In this document: positions 42,967 to 52,144 of the stretch, in pieces | Layout: each line of letters begins with the position of its first letter | Numbering within the stretch: the first letter of the stretch is position 1 | Assembly: GCF_030209475.1 (NCBI RefSeq) | Contig: NZ_JARVRW010000004.1 | Location: 248,001 to 312,000, forward strand | Origin: Microbacterium sp. lyk4-40-TSB-66 | Lineage (GTDB): Bacteria; Actinomycetota; Actinomycetes; Actinomycetales; Microbacteriaceae | Direction of reading: 5' to 3' | Length of the DNA: 64,000 nt | The notes under the pieces: generated by a model | Databases searched by the model: none | What the model was told of the DNA's origin: nothing | The model's input: the letters and a program-made list of their open reading frames with translations, nothing else | Position numbers and translations under genes: made by a program

Positions 42967-43290
42967 ATGGATGACGACGTCTTCGAGGATTACGACCGCG
43001 AACTCGAGCTGGCCCTGTACCGCGAGTACCGCGATGTCGTGCGCCAGTTCACCTACGTGATCGAGACCGAGCGTCGGTTCTATCTCGCGAACGACGTCAA
43101 CGTCGTGCGCCGCGACACCGAACACGATTTCTACTTCGAGATCTCGATGACCGACGTATGGGTCTGGGACATCTACCGCGCCGACCGATTCGTGAAGTCG
43201 GTGCGGGTGCTCACGTTCAAGGACGTGAACGTCGAAGAGCTCTCGCGGCACGACTTCCAGCTGCCCGACGAGCTGTCGCTCGACAACTGA
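42967..43290 (+). CDS. DUF2469 domain protein
   Basis: A 107-residue protein of the conserved actinobacterial DUF2469 family, usually found beside rnhB and yraN as here; function unknown. It is acidic with aromatic-rich strands (HDFYFEISMTDVWVWDIYRA) and the start MDDDVFEDYDRELELALYRE. TAGGAT (42952-42957) lies nine bases before the ATG. Confidence 0.9.
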   Translation: MDDDVFEDYDRELELALYREYRDVVRQFTYVIETERRFYLANDVNVVRRDTEHDFYFEISMTDVWVWDIYRADRFVKSVRVLTFKDVNVEELSRHDFQLPDELSLDN

Positions 43291-43382
43291 GGTTCCTCCC
43301 CAAGACGCGTCTGCTCTGAGCTCTCCACGGATGCGCCGGATCGGCCCACGAGACGGCTGACCCGGATGCCACGCTCTCGGGC

Positions 43383-43745
43383 ATGGCAGCGAAAGACGAT
43401 CTCGGCCGAGCCGGGGAAGACCGCGCCGTCTCCTATCTCACAGGCGACGGCTACCGCATCATCGCCCGCAATTGGCGGTGCACCCAGGGCGAGATCGACA
43501 TCGTCGCCGAGCGCGACGACACCCTCGTCGTCGTGGAGGTGAAGACCCGCCGCAGCGAAGACTTCGGGCACCCGTTCGAGGCGATCGACAAGCGCAAGGC
43601 GACGCGGCTCTGGCGGCTGGCGATGGCGTGGCTCGCGGCGCACCCCGATCTCGCACGAGGAAAGCGGCTGCGCGTCGACGCCATCGGGGTGACCGGCGGC
43701 GATCCGGCGACCGCCCGGCTCGAGCACCTCGAGGACGCCCTGTGA
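43383..43745 (+). CDS. YraN (UPF0102) family protein, endonuclease-like fold
   Basis: A 120-residue protein of the UPF0102 family with a restriction-endonuclease-like core: GRAGEDRAVSYL, then GEIDIVAERDDTLVVVEVKT with the D-(E/Q)xK-type acidic pair. No activity is established. First gene of the yraN-comM-dprA unit; the stop overlaps the comM GTG. Confidence 0.92.
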   Translation: MAAKDDLGRAGEDRAVSYLTGDGYRIIARNWRCTQGEIDIVAERDDTLVVVEVKTRRSEDFGHPFEAIDKRKATRLWRLAMAWLAAHPDLARGKRLRVDAIGVTGGDPATARLEHLEDAL

Positions 43746-45265
43746 CCGTGGCGCGCACCTGGGCGGTGGCGTTGTCGGGACTGCGCGGTGATCTCGTCGA
43801 GGTGGAGGCCGACGTCTCGTCGCAGACGCCCGAGTTCTCGATCATCGGCCTCCCCGACAAGGCGCTCGGTGAAGCGGGTCGACGTGTGCGCAACGCCTGC
43901 ACCAATCGCGGACTCGACCTGCCCAAGCGGCGCATCACGGTCAACCTCTCGCCGGCGAGCCTGCCGAAACGCGGATCCGGCTTCGACGTCGCGATCGCCG
44001 TGGCCGCGCTGGCGACGTCCGTCGACATGGATGCCGCGCGCGTCGCGACGACCGTCCACGTGGGCGAGCTGGGTCTCGACGGCCGGTTGCGGCCGGTCCC
44101 CGGCGTCCTGCCCTCGGTCATCGCGGCGCAGCGAGCCGGGCACACCCGCGTCGTCGTCCCGAGCGCCAACGCCGCCGAGGCCCGGCTCGTCGAGGGGGTG
44201 GAGGTGTTCGCGGCCGCGTGCCTGGCCGAGGTCGTGCGGTGGCACGGCGGCAGCAGCGATGCGGCCGAGCTGGTCGCCGTGGAGGCGCCGGTGGGTGCCG
44301 CCTCCGACGAGGTGCCGCTCGACCTCGCCGACGTCGTCGGGCAGCCCGAAGCGGTCGACGCACTGATCGTCGCGGCCGCGGGCGGCCATCACATCCTCAT
44401 GAGCGGCCCGCCCGGGGCGGGCAAGACGATGCTCGCTCGTCGGCTCCCCGGCATCCTCCCACCCCTCGACGATGAGGCGGCACTGTCGGTTGCCTCGGTC
44501 CGTTCGCTCGCGGGCGACACCGTGACGAGGCTCTCGCGAACCCCTCCCTTCGAGAGCCCGCACCACGGGGCGACGGCTGCGGCCCTCATCGGCGGCGGAT
44601 CCGGCGTCGTGCGCCCGGGGGCGATCGCCCGCGCCAGCGACGGCGTGCTGTTCCTCGACGAGGGCGGCGAGTTTCCCGCGTCCGTGCTCGATGCGCTGAG
44701 GCAACCGCTCGAAAGCGGCACGATCCAGGTGCACCGCTCAGGTGTCGCGGCCACCTATCCCGCGCGTTTCCAGCTCGTCGTCGCGACCAACCCCTGTCCG
44801 TGCGGCCAGTACGGCGTCCCCGACGGAGCGTGCGAGTGCCCGCCTCAGGCGATCCGGCGGTACACCCGGCGTCTGTCGGGACCTCTCCTCGATCGCATCG
44901 ACATCGACCTGCGACTGCACCGGGTGTCGTCGGCCCGACAGGAGGGCGACGCGCGGGTGGTCACCTCCGCCGACGCGCGGGGCAGGGTCTCCGAGGCGAG
45001 GACGCGAGCGGCTCGCCGGTGGTCGTCGACCGCCTGGCGCCGGAACGCCGACGTGCCCGGCACCTGGCTGAGAGGACCGGCCGCCCCGCCATCGGAGGTG
45101 CTCCGGCCCCTCGACACGGCCCTCCGGCGTGGGGCGCTGACGCTCCGCGGCTACGATCGTCTGCTGCGCGTCGCCTGGACCGTCGCCGACCTCGCGGGCC
45201 ACGAACGGCTCCAGCTCGACGACGTCGGACGAGCGCTGTATCTCCGGCAGGGGGCGGGCGCATGA
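43742..45265 (+). CDS. comM: YifB/ComM family Mg-chelatase-like AAA ATPase
   Basis: A 507-residue ATPase related to ComM, the hexameric helicase that drives branch migration during natural transformation. The N-terminal Lon-like domain (FSIIGLPDKALGEAGRRVRN, then SPASLPKRGSGFDVAIAVAA) precedes the AAA core with Walker A SGPPGAGKTMLARRLPGILP near residue 220, Walker B DGVLFLDEGGEFPASVLDAL near residue 300 and a C-terminal Mg-chelatase domain with CPCGQYG-CECPP cysteines. GTGA and ATGA overlaps join it to yraN and dprA. Confidence 0.95.
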   Translation: MTVARTWAVALSGLRGDLVEVEADVSSQTPEFSIIGLPDKALGEAGRRVRNACTNRGLDLPKRRITVNLSPASLPKRGSGFDVAIAVAALATSVDMDAARVATTVHVGELGLDGRLRPVPGVLPSVIAAQRAGHTRVVVPSANAAEARLVEGVEVFAAACLAEVVRWHGGSSDAAELVAVEAPVGAASDEVPLDLADVVGQPEAVDALIVAAAGGHHILMSGPPGAGKTMLARRLPGILPPLDDEAALSVASVRSLAGDTVTRLSRTPPFESPHHGATAAALIGGGSGVVRPGAIARASDGVLFLDEGGEFPASVLDALRQPLESGTIQVHRSGVAATYPARFQLVVATNPCPCGQYGVPDGACECPPQAIRRYTRRLSGPLLDRIDIDLRLHRVSSARQEGDARVVTSADARGRVSEARTRAARRWSSTAWRRNADVPGTWLRGPAAPPSEVLRPLDTALRRGALTLRGYDRLLRVAWTVADLAGHERLQLDDVGRALYLRQGAGA

Positions 45266-46434
45266 TCGCGTTCGACGAGTCCGCGGCGAGGGTGGCGGTG
45301 CGGGGCCTGCGCGGCGAAGAGCACACGTCCGCCGAGGAGGCGTACGCCCGCGCCGTGTGGAGCGTGCTCGTCGAGCCCGGAGACGGTGTGGCGGGCGCGT
45401 TCGTGGCCGAGCACGGAGCGGCCGAGGCGCTGCGCCGTATCGACGATTCGGCGGACCCCGACGTGCGGCGGGCGCGCGCACGCTGGGCACCGCGCCGACA
45501 GCCGGGCGCCGTCGAGGCCGTGCTCGATGCGGCCCGTCGCTGCGGAGCAGCACTCGTCGTGCCGGGCGACGCCGCGTGGCCGACCCGTCTCGACGACCTC
45601 GGCGCGCACGCACCGCTCGCGCTCTGGCGGCGGGGTGTGGCGACGCACGCCGAACGCCCCGCCGTCGCCCTGGTGGGTGCGCGCGCCTCGACGGCGTATG
45701 GCGAGGGTGTCGCGGCCGACCTGGCGGCCGACCTGGCCGCAGCGGGGGTCGCGGTCGTCTCCGGTGCCGCGTACGGCATCGACGGCGCCTGCCATCGAGC
45801 CGCCCTGTCGGCGGGCGGGGCGACGGTCGCCTTCCTCGCGGGCGGCGTCGATCGTCCCTACCCTCGCGGTCACGAAGCGCTGCTCGCGCAGATCGCCGCC
45901 GCGGGGACCGTGTGGAGCGAGACACCCTGCGGGGCCGCGCCGACGAAATGGCGGTTCCTCAGCAGAAACCGTCTGATCGCCGCGATGTCGGATGCGGTCG
46001 TCGTGGTCGAGGCCGGGTGGCGCAGCGGATCGCTGAACACGGCCGCTCATGCGGCGACACTCGGACGACCGCTCGGCGCCGTCCCGGGGCCGGTGACCAG
46101 TGCCGCCTCGGCCGGGTGCCATCGCGTCCTGCGCGAGTACGACGGCGTGTGCGTGACCTCGGCTTCCGATGTCCTGGAGATGCTCGGCGCCGGGGGGTCG
46201 CCACCGCCGGCGTGGGAGCAGGCGCGGACCGACGCGACCACGCGTCTGCTCGACGCCCTGTCGCCGCGCACGGGACGCTCGTCGGACGACGTTGCACGCC
46301 GCAGCGGACTCGCGCCCGACGAGGCGGCGATCCTGCTGGGCTTCGCCGAACTGGAGGGTCGCGTGCTCCGCGACGATGACGGCGCGTGGAGGACGGCCGC
46401 GCGTGCCGCGGCGGGCGGGCGAACGACGGGGTGA
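45262..46434 (+). CDS. dprA: DNA-processing protein DprA
   Basis: A 390-residue DprA/Smf that loads RecA on incoming single-stranded DNA. The Rossmann core starts at VALVGARASTAYGEGVAADL near residue 135, with VVSGAAYGIDGACHRAALSA, LAGGVDRPYPRGHEALL, KWRFLSRNRLIAAMSDAVVV and GSLNTAAHAATLGRPLGAVP following; a winged-helix C-terminal domain (LSPRTGRSSDDVARRSGLAP) ends it. A Gly/Arg tail at the end is encoded by sequence that recurs 102 bases downstream. Confidence 0.94.
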   Translation: MIAFDESAARVAVRGLRGEEHTSAEEAYARAVWSVLVEPGDGVAGAFVAEHGAAEALRRIDDSADPDVRRARARWAPRRQPGAVEAVLDAARRCGAALVVPGDAAWPTRLDDLGAHAPLALWRRGVATHAERPAVALVGARASTAYGEGVAADLAADLAAAGVAVVSGAAYGIDGACHRAALSAGGATVAFLAGGVDRPYPRGHEALLAQIAAAGTVWSETPCGAAPTKWRFLSRNRLIAAMSDAVVVVEAGWRSGSLNTAAHAATLGRPLGAVPGPVTSAASAGCHRVLREYDGVCVTSASDVLEMLGAGGSPPPAWEQARTDATTRLLDALSPRTGRSSDDVARRSGLAPDEAAILLGFAELEGRVLRDDDGAWRTAARAAAGGRTTG

Positions 46435-46560
46435 GGAGGCGCCGCCTCGTCGGGGAGCCCGACCGGTTCGCGTGCCGACGTACGAGCGTGGGGGCCGGCC
46501 GCTGATGCCGCGGCGGGCGGGCGAGGAACGGGGTGACAGTGCGAATGCGACCGGTTCGTG
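46405..46560. repeat. Decayed tandem duplication across the dprA 3' end
   Basis: GCCGCGGCGGGCGGGCGA at 46405-46422 (last dprA codons) recurs at 46507-46524, followed both times by a similar ACGGGGTGA. GACCGGTTCG recurs at 46461 and 46549. A segment of roughly 100 bases seems to have been duplicated in the dprA-xerC gap. Confidence 0.55.
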
Positions 46561-46620
46561 TCGCGGAGTGCCGGCGCGTGGCGGATGCATTCGAGCGGCT
46601 CCGGGGGGCAATCTGGGTGA

Positions 46621-47586
46621 ATGCGCACATCCGAGGTCGTCGAGGGCTATCTCGCTCACGTCGCCGACGTGCGGCGCTTGTCGCCCGCGACGGTTCGCGC
46701 CTACCGGGCGGATCTCGCCGACCTCGTCCGTGCGGTGGGCGACGGCGACATCACCCGCATCGAGGTCGACGACCTCCGCGAGTGGCAGTGGCAGGCGACG
46801 AAAGCCGGGCAGGCGAAGGCGACGGCCGCCCGGCGGGCCTCGACCGTGCGGGGGATGTTCGCGTGGGCCGCGGAGAAGGGACTGGTCGAGGCCGATCCGT
46901 CGCAGCGCATGGTCTCGCCCAAGCGAGGTCGCACACTGCCGACGGTGGCGACGGCCGAAGCGCTCGACGGCGTGCTCTCCGACGCCGCTTCAGCCGCGGG
47001 AACCGGGGACGCGATCGCCCTTCGCGACCACGCGGTCCTCGAGGCGCTGTACGGTTCGGGCGCTCGGGTGTCGGAGATCTGCGGACTCGACCTCCACGAC
47101 GTCGATCACGAACGGCGGACGCTTCGGCTGCGCGGAAAGGGCGACAAAGAGCGCGTGGTGCCGTTCGGTCTTCCGGCGGAACACGCTCTGCAGGCCTACC
47201 TCGTGCGCGGTCGTCCCGTGCTGGTGGCGCGCCGTCAGGCGGCCCTGCACGAGGTACACGGCGGCGAGGAGAAACCGCAACCCCGCGGGCTCCCCGCGAA
47301 GGGTGACGAGCGCGCCGTCTTCCTGGGTGCGAAGGGCGCGCGACTGGGTGCTCGGGCCGTGCACACGCTCGTGTCGCGAACGGTCGCCCCGCGCGTCGGT
47401 GCGGAGGTGCTCGGCCCCCACGCCCTCCGCCACTCGGCGGCGACGCACCTGCTGGACGGGGGAGCCGACCTGCGCGCTGTGCAGGAGATCCTCGGCCACG
47501 CGAGCCTGGGAACCACGCAGATCTACACGCACGTCTCGGCGGAACGCTTGCGCGAGGCCTACCGGTTGGCGCACCCGCGCGCCTGA
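46621..47586 (+). CDS. xerC: Tyrosine recombinase XerC
   Basis: A 321-residue site-specific recombinase that resolves chromosome dimers at dif with XerD. The SAM-like N domain (LSPATVRAYRADLADLVRAV) and catalytic residues are all present: Arg in GSGARVSEICGLDLHDVD, Lys in RGKGDKERVVPFG, HxxR in HALRHSAATHLLDGG, His in ILGHASLGTTQIYTHVSAER and its Tyr. An insertion of about 25 residues (around AALHEVHGGEEKPQPRG) lengthens the catalytic domain. CAATCT (46609-46614) lies six bases before the ATG. Confidence 0.95.
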   Translation: MRTSEVVEGYLAHVADVRRLSPATVRAYRADLADLVRAVGDGDITRIEVDDLREWQWQATKAGQAKATAARRASTVRGMFAWAAEKGLVEADPSQRMVSPKRGRTLPTVATAEALDGVLSDAASAAGTGDAIALRDHAVLEALYGSGARVSEICGLDLHDVDHERRTLRLRGKGDKERVVPFGLPAEHALQAYLVRGRPVLVARRQAALHEVHGGEEKPQPRGLPAKGDERAVFLGAKGARLGARAVHTLVSRTVAPRVGAEVLGPHALRHSAATHLLDGGADLRAVQEILGHASLGTTQIYTHVSAERLREAYRLAHPRA

Positions 47587-47876
47587 CTCCTTGCCTGCCG
47601 ACGGCATCCGGACCTCCGCCACGCCACCGCCGGGTCGACATCGACGTGGGCCTGACTCGCGCCCGGACGGCGCGCCCGAGGGGAGGCATGAGCCTGGCCC
47701 ACAGAAGACCGCCGCACCCGCGAACTGACCCACCCTCGGTGAGGACGCCCGAGCGGCCGTCTCTCCCGCGCGGACGGATCGAGTGGATCGCCCCCCTGAG
47801 GGTCACCCCACCCGCCCCACCGGTCGGGGGAGCGGTCCCCCTGGTGAGCGCTCTCGCCCGGGCCTACCGTGAGGTC
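47587..47876. other. Gap between xerC and the DUF3060 gene
   Basis: 290 bases without a supported gene. It ends with the -10-like TACCGT at 47865-47870, six bases before the next ATG. I see no clear terminator for xerC. Confidence 0.5.
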
Positions 47877-48467
47877 ATGAACAGGCGCCTGCTCGCACTT
47901 TCCGGCGTGGCCGCCCTCACCGTCCTTCTCGCGGGGTGCATCTTCGTCGGCGCCCCGCGACCGTCCGAATCGCGCCTCCCGCCCAGCCCCGAAGGACAGA
48001 CCGCGCAGACCGCGGCCCCGTCGTCGACGGCGACCCCCCTCGCTCCGTCACCCGTGGCATCCTCACCGGCCGACGCCGACGCGCTCGACTGCGGCGACGG
48101 CGGCAGTCAGATCGCGTCGGGCTCCGATCGATCGTTCCGCGTCACGGGCACCTGCGCCGAGCTGACGGTCACCGGCTCCGCACTCACGATCGACGCGTCC
48201 GGCGTCACCGTGTCGACACTCCGGATCACCGGGGATCGCATCCGCACGCAGGTCGCCGGAGCCGACGAGGTGATCGTCGAGGGAGACGACGGTGCGGTGA
48301 CCTCGGCCGCCGGAATCGGACGCCTCGAGATCCGGGGCGACCGCACGACGACCGAGGCGGCGTCGGGCATCCCCTCGGTCACGGTCCGCGGGCACGACAA
48401 CGTCGTCCGTTCCGGAGGTGGAGTCGGGTCGGCGGTCGTGTCGGGCAGCGGCAACAAGATCCGCTGA
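47877..48467 (+). CDS. DUF3060 domain lipoprotein
   Basis: A 196-residue exported lipoprotein. The signal peptide ends in LLAGCIFVG (Cys about residue 21), followed by a Pro/Ser/Thr linker to residue 60 and a repetitive beta domain of the DUF3060 kind: short Asp/Gly/Val strands such as ASGVTVSTLRITGDRI, then VTVRGHDNVVRSGGGVGSAV. Function unknown; a beta-helix is likely. The ATG follows TACCGT by six bases. Convergent with the M23 gene. Confidence 0.83.
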   Translation: MNRRLLALSGVAALTVLLAGCIFVGAPRPSESRLPPSPEGQTAQTAAPSSTATPLAPSPVASSPADADALDCGDGGSQIASGSDRSFRVTGTCAELTVTGSALTIDASGVTVSTLRITGDRIRTQVAGADEVIVEGDDGAVTSAAGIGRLEIRGDRTTTEAASGIPSVTVRGHDNVVRSGGGVGSAVVSGSGNKIR

Positions 48468-48527
48468 CGATCTCGCCGGACAACACCGGCGGGCCACCCG
48501 AGTCGGGGCTCGGCGAACAGCAGAGCG

Positions 48528-49001
48528 TCAGCAGCACGGCAGCAGCACCGCCCGCGGAACGCCGCCGAGCAGCCGCAACGGGTTGATGTACTCCCCGTCC
48601 AGCCGCACGCCGAAGTGCAGGGTCCCCGGTGCGGTGTGTCCGCCCGCCGCGAGCCGACCCACCGGTGCCGCCCGGGCGACGGCGTCTCCGACGGCGACAT
48701 CGGACACCACGGGTTCGAGCGTCGTCACCAACCCACCGCCGTGATCGATGGTCACCACCGGGCGGCCGGCCACCTCGCCCGCGAACGCCACGTGCCCGTC
48801 GGCGGGGGAGCGGACGACCTCACCCGACGCCACGTCGATTCCCCGGTGGCCCAGGCCGTAGGCGTGGGCCGGCGCTTCGTACGCGCGGACGACCTGCACG
48901 CGCTCGACCGGCCACACCCATCCGAGACCCGCGAGCGGGTCGGGGAGCGCGAGCAGGAGGGCGGCGTAGACCGCGAGGGGACGGAGGGATGCCGAGATCA
49001 T
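48528..49001 (-). CDS. M23-family peptidase-like exported protein
   Basis: A 157-residue protein with a signal peptide (LRPLAVYAALLLALPDPLAG) and a LytM/M23 domain. The first zinc motif HxxxD is GLGHRGIDVAS near residue 48. The second, usually HxH in HLHFEV, appears as GTLHFGVRLDGEYINPLRLL, so one histidine is replaced by Thr. It may be a non-catalytic activator, as some LytM proteins are. I start at the ATG at 49001 because CAGACT lies six bases before it; a start 24 bases earlier (MRTRQTAP) would give a more basic n-region. Confidence 0.85.
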   Translation of the reverse strand: MISASLRPLAVYAALLLALPDPLAGLGWVWPVERVQVVRAYEAPAHAYGLGHRGIDVASGEVVRSPADGHVAFAGEVAGRPVVTIDHGGGLVTTLEPVVSDVAVGDAVARAAPVGRLAAGGHTAPGTLHFGVRLDGEYINPLRLLGGVPRAVLLPCC

Positions 49002-49305
49002 CGGGGCAGTCTGTCGCGTACGCATCGCGTGATCCGGCGCCACCGACACGGGCGGGGGCCGGCACGCGGTGGGGAGGAACGGTCCTGTATGCTGGGGGAC
49101 GCATCCCGCATGTCGGGATGACTCCGCGTGCCCATTGCGCACCGCGTCCTTCTCGCGAATGACGCACCGCGCGGCATCCACACCCCATGGTCCTCCGCTT
49201 CGGCGGGTGGCGGGTGTGCGCCGGGCACCAGGCTCGTCAGTCGGATCGGCTGACGCGAACAACCACAACCACGGCGCGAAAGCGCCCAGAAACAGGAGTA
49301 CGACC
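49002..49305. promoter_or_regulatory. rpsB promoter and leader
   Basis: These 304 bases between the divergent M23 gene and rpsB contain a -10-like TATGCT (49088-49093) and a leader of about 200 bases. A perfect 7-bp hairpin, CATCCCG-CATGT-CGGGATG (49102-49120), lies at its start. An S2-sensing leader is possible but not shown. Confidence 0.45.
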
Positions 49306-50235
49306 ATGGCCGTCGTCACCATCCGCCAGCTGCTCGACAGCGGCGTTCACTTCGGACACCAGACCCGCCGGTGGAACCCGAAGGTGAAGCGCTTCATCCT
49401 GACCGAGCGCTCCGGCATCCACATCATCGACCTGCAGCAGTCGCTGGGCTACATCGACAAGGCGTACGAGTTCGTCAAGGAGACCGTCGCGCACGGCGGC
49501 ACCATCCTCTTCGTCGGCACCAAGAAGCAGGCGCAGGAAGTCCTCGCCGAGCAGGCGACCCGCGTGGGCCAGCCCTACGTCAACCAGCGCTGGCTCGGTG
49601 GCCTCCTCACCAACTTCCAGACGGTGTCCAAGCGCCTCGCCCGCATGAAGGAGCTCGAGGAGCTCGACTACGAGAACCCGGCCGAGAGCGGCTTCACCAA
49701 GAAGGAACTGCTGCTGAAGAAGCGCGAGCTCGACAAGCTGCACAAGTCGCTCGGTGGTATCCGCAACCTGCAGAAGACCCCGTCGGCGATCTGGGTCGTC
49801 GACGCCAAGCGCGAGCACCTCGCGGTCGACGAGGCCAAGAAGCTCGGCATCCCCGTGATCGGCATCCTCGACACGAACGCCGACCCCGACGAGTTCCAGT
49901 ACCCGATCCCCGGTAACGACGACGCGATCCGCTCGGTGAGCCTGCTCACGCGCATCATCGCCGATGCCGCCGCCGAGGGCCTGATCCAGCGTCACCAGCC
50001 CGCCGGTGAGGACGAGGCCGCCGAGCCCCTCGCCGAGTGGGAGCGCGAGCTGCTCGAGACGCCGGCCGAGACGAACGCCGAGACCACCGAGGCCGCAACG
50101 GAGTCGCCCGCCGACGCCGCCGGTGCCGAGGCTCACGACGAGACCGTCGCCGCCGAGTCGGACGAGACCGCGACCGAGGTCGCCGACGCCGAGGCGACCG
50201 ACGCCGACGCCGCCGAGGCCACCGACAGCAAGTAA
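49306..50235 (+). CDS. rpsB: 30S ribosomal protein uS2
   Basis: A 309-residue uS2. The core is canonical: [57 protein letters not shown] and [20 protein letters not shown]. The C-terminal 70 residues are an acidic Ala/Glu/Thr/Asp tail typical of actinobacterial uS2. CAGGAG precedes the ATG. tsf follows after 154 bases, which hold their own possible -10 (TACGAT, 50289-50294). Confidence 0.97.
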   Translation: MAVVTIRQLLDSGVHFGHQTRRWNPKVKRFILTERSGIHIIDLQQSLGYIDKAYEFVKETVAHGGTILFVGTKKQAQEVLAEQATRVGQPYVNQRWLGGLLTNFQTVSKRLARMKELEELDYENPAESGFTKKELLLKKRELDKLHKSLGGIRNLQKTPSAIWVVDAKREHLAVDEAKKLGIPVIGILDTNADPDEFQYPIPGNDDAIRSVSLLTRIIADAAAEGLIQRHQPAGEDEAAEPLAEWERELLETPAETNAETTEAATESPADAAGAEAHDETVAAESDETATEVADAEATDADAAEATDSK

Positions 50236-50389
50236 GCCGCGCGACGCCCGGTTCACCCTCGCGTGAACGGCGCGTCACCCGCACAGGCTACGATCCGGCG
50301 GGGTCGTGACTGCCCCCTCGCTCGAGGGTGGCGACACGGCCCCGCCGGGCTCACATCGAGAACGAAAACGACAAGGAGACCGCCACACC

Positions 50390-51217
50390 ATGGCAAACTT
50401 CACGATCGCCGACATCAAGGCGCTGCGCGAGCAGCTCGGCACCGGCATGGTCGACACCAAGAAGGCGCTCGAAGAGGCTGACGGCGACGTCGAGAAGGCC
50501 GTCGAGATCCTGCGCCTCAAGGGTGCCAAGGGCAACGCCAAGCGCGCCGACCGTTCCACGAGCGAGGGCCTCGTCGCCGCTCGCGAGAACAACGGTTCGG
50601 TGACGCTTCTCGAGCTCGCCTGCGAGACCGACTTCGTCGCCAAGAACGAGCGTTTCATCGCTCTCGCCGACAAGGTCGTCGACGCGGCCGCCGCCGCCGG
50701 TGTCGACTCGGTCGAGGCGGCCCTGGCCGCCGACGCCGACGGCAAGACCGTCGAGCAGCTCATCTCCGACGAGGCCGCCATCATCGGTGAGAAGGTCGAA
50801 CTGCGTCGCGTGCGCACCATCTCGGGCGACAAGTTCGAGGTGTACCTGCACAAGACCAGCAAGGACCTGCCCCCGCAGGTCGGCGTGGTGCTCGCCTACA
50901 CCGGTGACGACGCCGAGACCGCTCGCTCGATCGCGCAGCACATCTCGTTCGCGAACCCCTCGTACCTCACCCGCGACGCCGTCCCCGCGGCCGACGTCGA
51001 CAAGGAGCGCGAAATCGTCACCGAGATCTCCCGCAACGAGGGCAAGCCCGAGGCTGCCCTGCCGAAGATCGTCGAGGGACGCGTCAACGCGTTCTTCAAG
51101 CAGGTCTCGCTGCTCGACCAGGACTACGCGAAGGACAACAAGCTGTCCGTCGCCAAGGTCGCGTCCGACGCCGGTCTCACCCTGACCGACTTCGCCCGCT
51201 TCAAGGTCGGCGCGTAA
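50390..51217 (+). CDS. tsf: Elongation factor Ts
   Basis: A 275-residue guanine-nucleotide exchange factor for EF-Tu. Signatures are IKALREQLGTGMVDTKKALE near residue 10 and ELACETDFVAKNERFIALAD near residue 75 (the TDFVA motif that acts on EF-Tu). AAGGAGACC lies before the ATG. It ends with a strong terminator. Confidence 0.98.
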   Translation: MANFTIADIKALREQLGTGMVDTKKALEEADGDVEKAVEILRLKGAKGNAKRADRSTSEGLVAARENNGSVTLLELACETDFVAKNERFIALADKVVDAAAAAGVDSVEAALAADADGKTVEQLISDEAAIIGEKVELRRVRTISGDKFEVYLHKTSKDLPPQVGVVLAYTGDDAETARSIAQHISFANPSYLTRDAVPAADVDKEREIVTEISRNEGKPEAALPKIVEGRVNAFFKQVSLLDQDYAKDNKLSVAKVASDAGLTLTDFARFKVGA

Positions 51218-51229
51218 CGCCCGCATGAC

Positions 51230-51264
51230 AAGGCCCGGGATGCCACGGCATCCCGGGCCTTTTC
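51230..51264 (+). terminator. tsf intrinsic terminator
   Basis: AAGGCCCGGGATGCC (51230-51244) is complementary to GGCATCCCGGGCCTT (51247-51261), followed by TTTCC. The stem again centres on GGATGCC/GGCATCC. Confidence 0.88.
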
Positions 51265-51348
51265 CCTGCCCGGGCTCCCGCCGACCGCCGCCGACGCGCG
51301 CAGGAAACGCGCGCGGGATAGTTTGTTCAAGACGAGAGGACACCACAC

Positions 51349-52068
51349 GTGATCGATGAGGCCAGCAAGCGCCGCCGAGTACTGCTGAAGCTGTCGGGGG
51401 AGGCGTTCGGCGGAGGCCAGTTGGGCGTGAACCCCGACGTCGTCAGCCAGATCGCCCGCGAGATCGCCGAGGCGACCGACCGCGTCGAGATCGCCATCGT
51501 CGTGGGCGGGGGCAACTTCTTCCGCGGGGCCGAGCTCAGCCAGCGCGGCATGGACCGCGGACGCGCCGACTACATGGGCATGCTGGGGACGGTCATGAAC
51601 GCCCTCGCCCTGCAGGACTTCCTCGAGCAGGCCGGTGCCGCCACCCGCGTGCAGTCGGCCATCTCGATGACCCAGGTCGCCGAGCCCTACATCCCGCGTC
51701 GCGCGATGCGTCACCTCGAGAAGGGTCGCGTCGTGATCTTCGGCGCCGGCGCGGGCCTGCCCTACTTCTCCACCGACACCGTCGCCGCCCAGCGTGCACT
51801 CGAGATCGGCGCCACCGAGGTGCTGGTCGCGAAGAACGGCGTCGACGGCGTCTACACCGCCGACCCCCGCACCGACCCCTCGGCCACCAAGCTCGACCAC
51901 GTGACGTACGGCGACGCCCTCCAGAAGGGTCTCAAGGTCGTCGACTCCACGGCGTTCAGCCTCTGCATGGACAACGGCATGGACATGCGGGTGTTCGGCA
52001 TGGAGCCGGCCGGCAACGTCACCCGGGCACTGCTGGGCGACACGATGGGTACGCTCGTCACCGCGTGA
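51349..52068 (+). CDS. pyrH: Uridylate kinase
   Basis: A 239-residue bacterial UMP kinase of the amino-acid kinase fold. Motifs are [20 protein letters not shown] near residue 10, [20 protein letters not shown] near residue 46, [20 protein letters not shown] near residue 130 and [20 protein letters not shown] near residue 160. GTG start with GAGAGGA upstream; TAGTTT at 51319-51324 is the likely -10. A GC-rich hairpin follows. Confidence 0.97.
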   Translation: MIDEASKRRRVLLKLSGEAFGGGQLGVNPDVVSQIAREIAEATDRVEIAIVVGGGNFFRGAELSQRGMDRGRADYMGMLGTVMNALALQDFLEQAGAATRVQSAISMTQVAEPYIPRRAMRHLEKGRVVIFGAGAGLPYFSTDTVAAQRALEIGATEVLVAKNGVDGVYTADPRTDPSATKLDHVTYGDALQKGLKVVDSTAFSLCMDNGMDMRVFGMEPAGNVTRALLGDTMGTLVTA

Positions 52069-52074
52069 CGCGCC

Positions 52075-52102
52075 GCGCGGGCCCGGGGAGCCGGGCCCGC
52101 GC
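52075..52102 (+). terminator. GC hairpin after pyrH
   Basis: GCGCGGGCCCGG (52075-52086) pairs fully with CCGGGCCCGCGC (52091-52102) around GGAG. No T-run follows, so readthrough into frr is likely; frr also has its own TAGACT at 52108-52113. Confidence 0.6.
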
Positions 52103-52144
52103 GCGACTAGACTGAGACGTCAAGTCCCAACGAATGGAGTCACC

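Noticed and set aside
46621..47586. xerC as the integrase of a mobile element
   Set aside because: It has the core Xer catalytic set and sits in the usual yraN-comM-dprA-xerC-rpsB order, with no att repeats or phage genes nearby.
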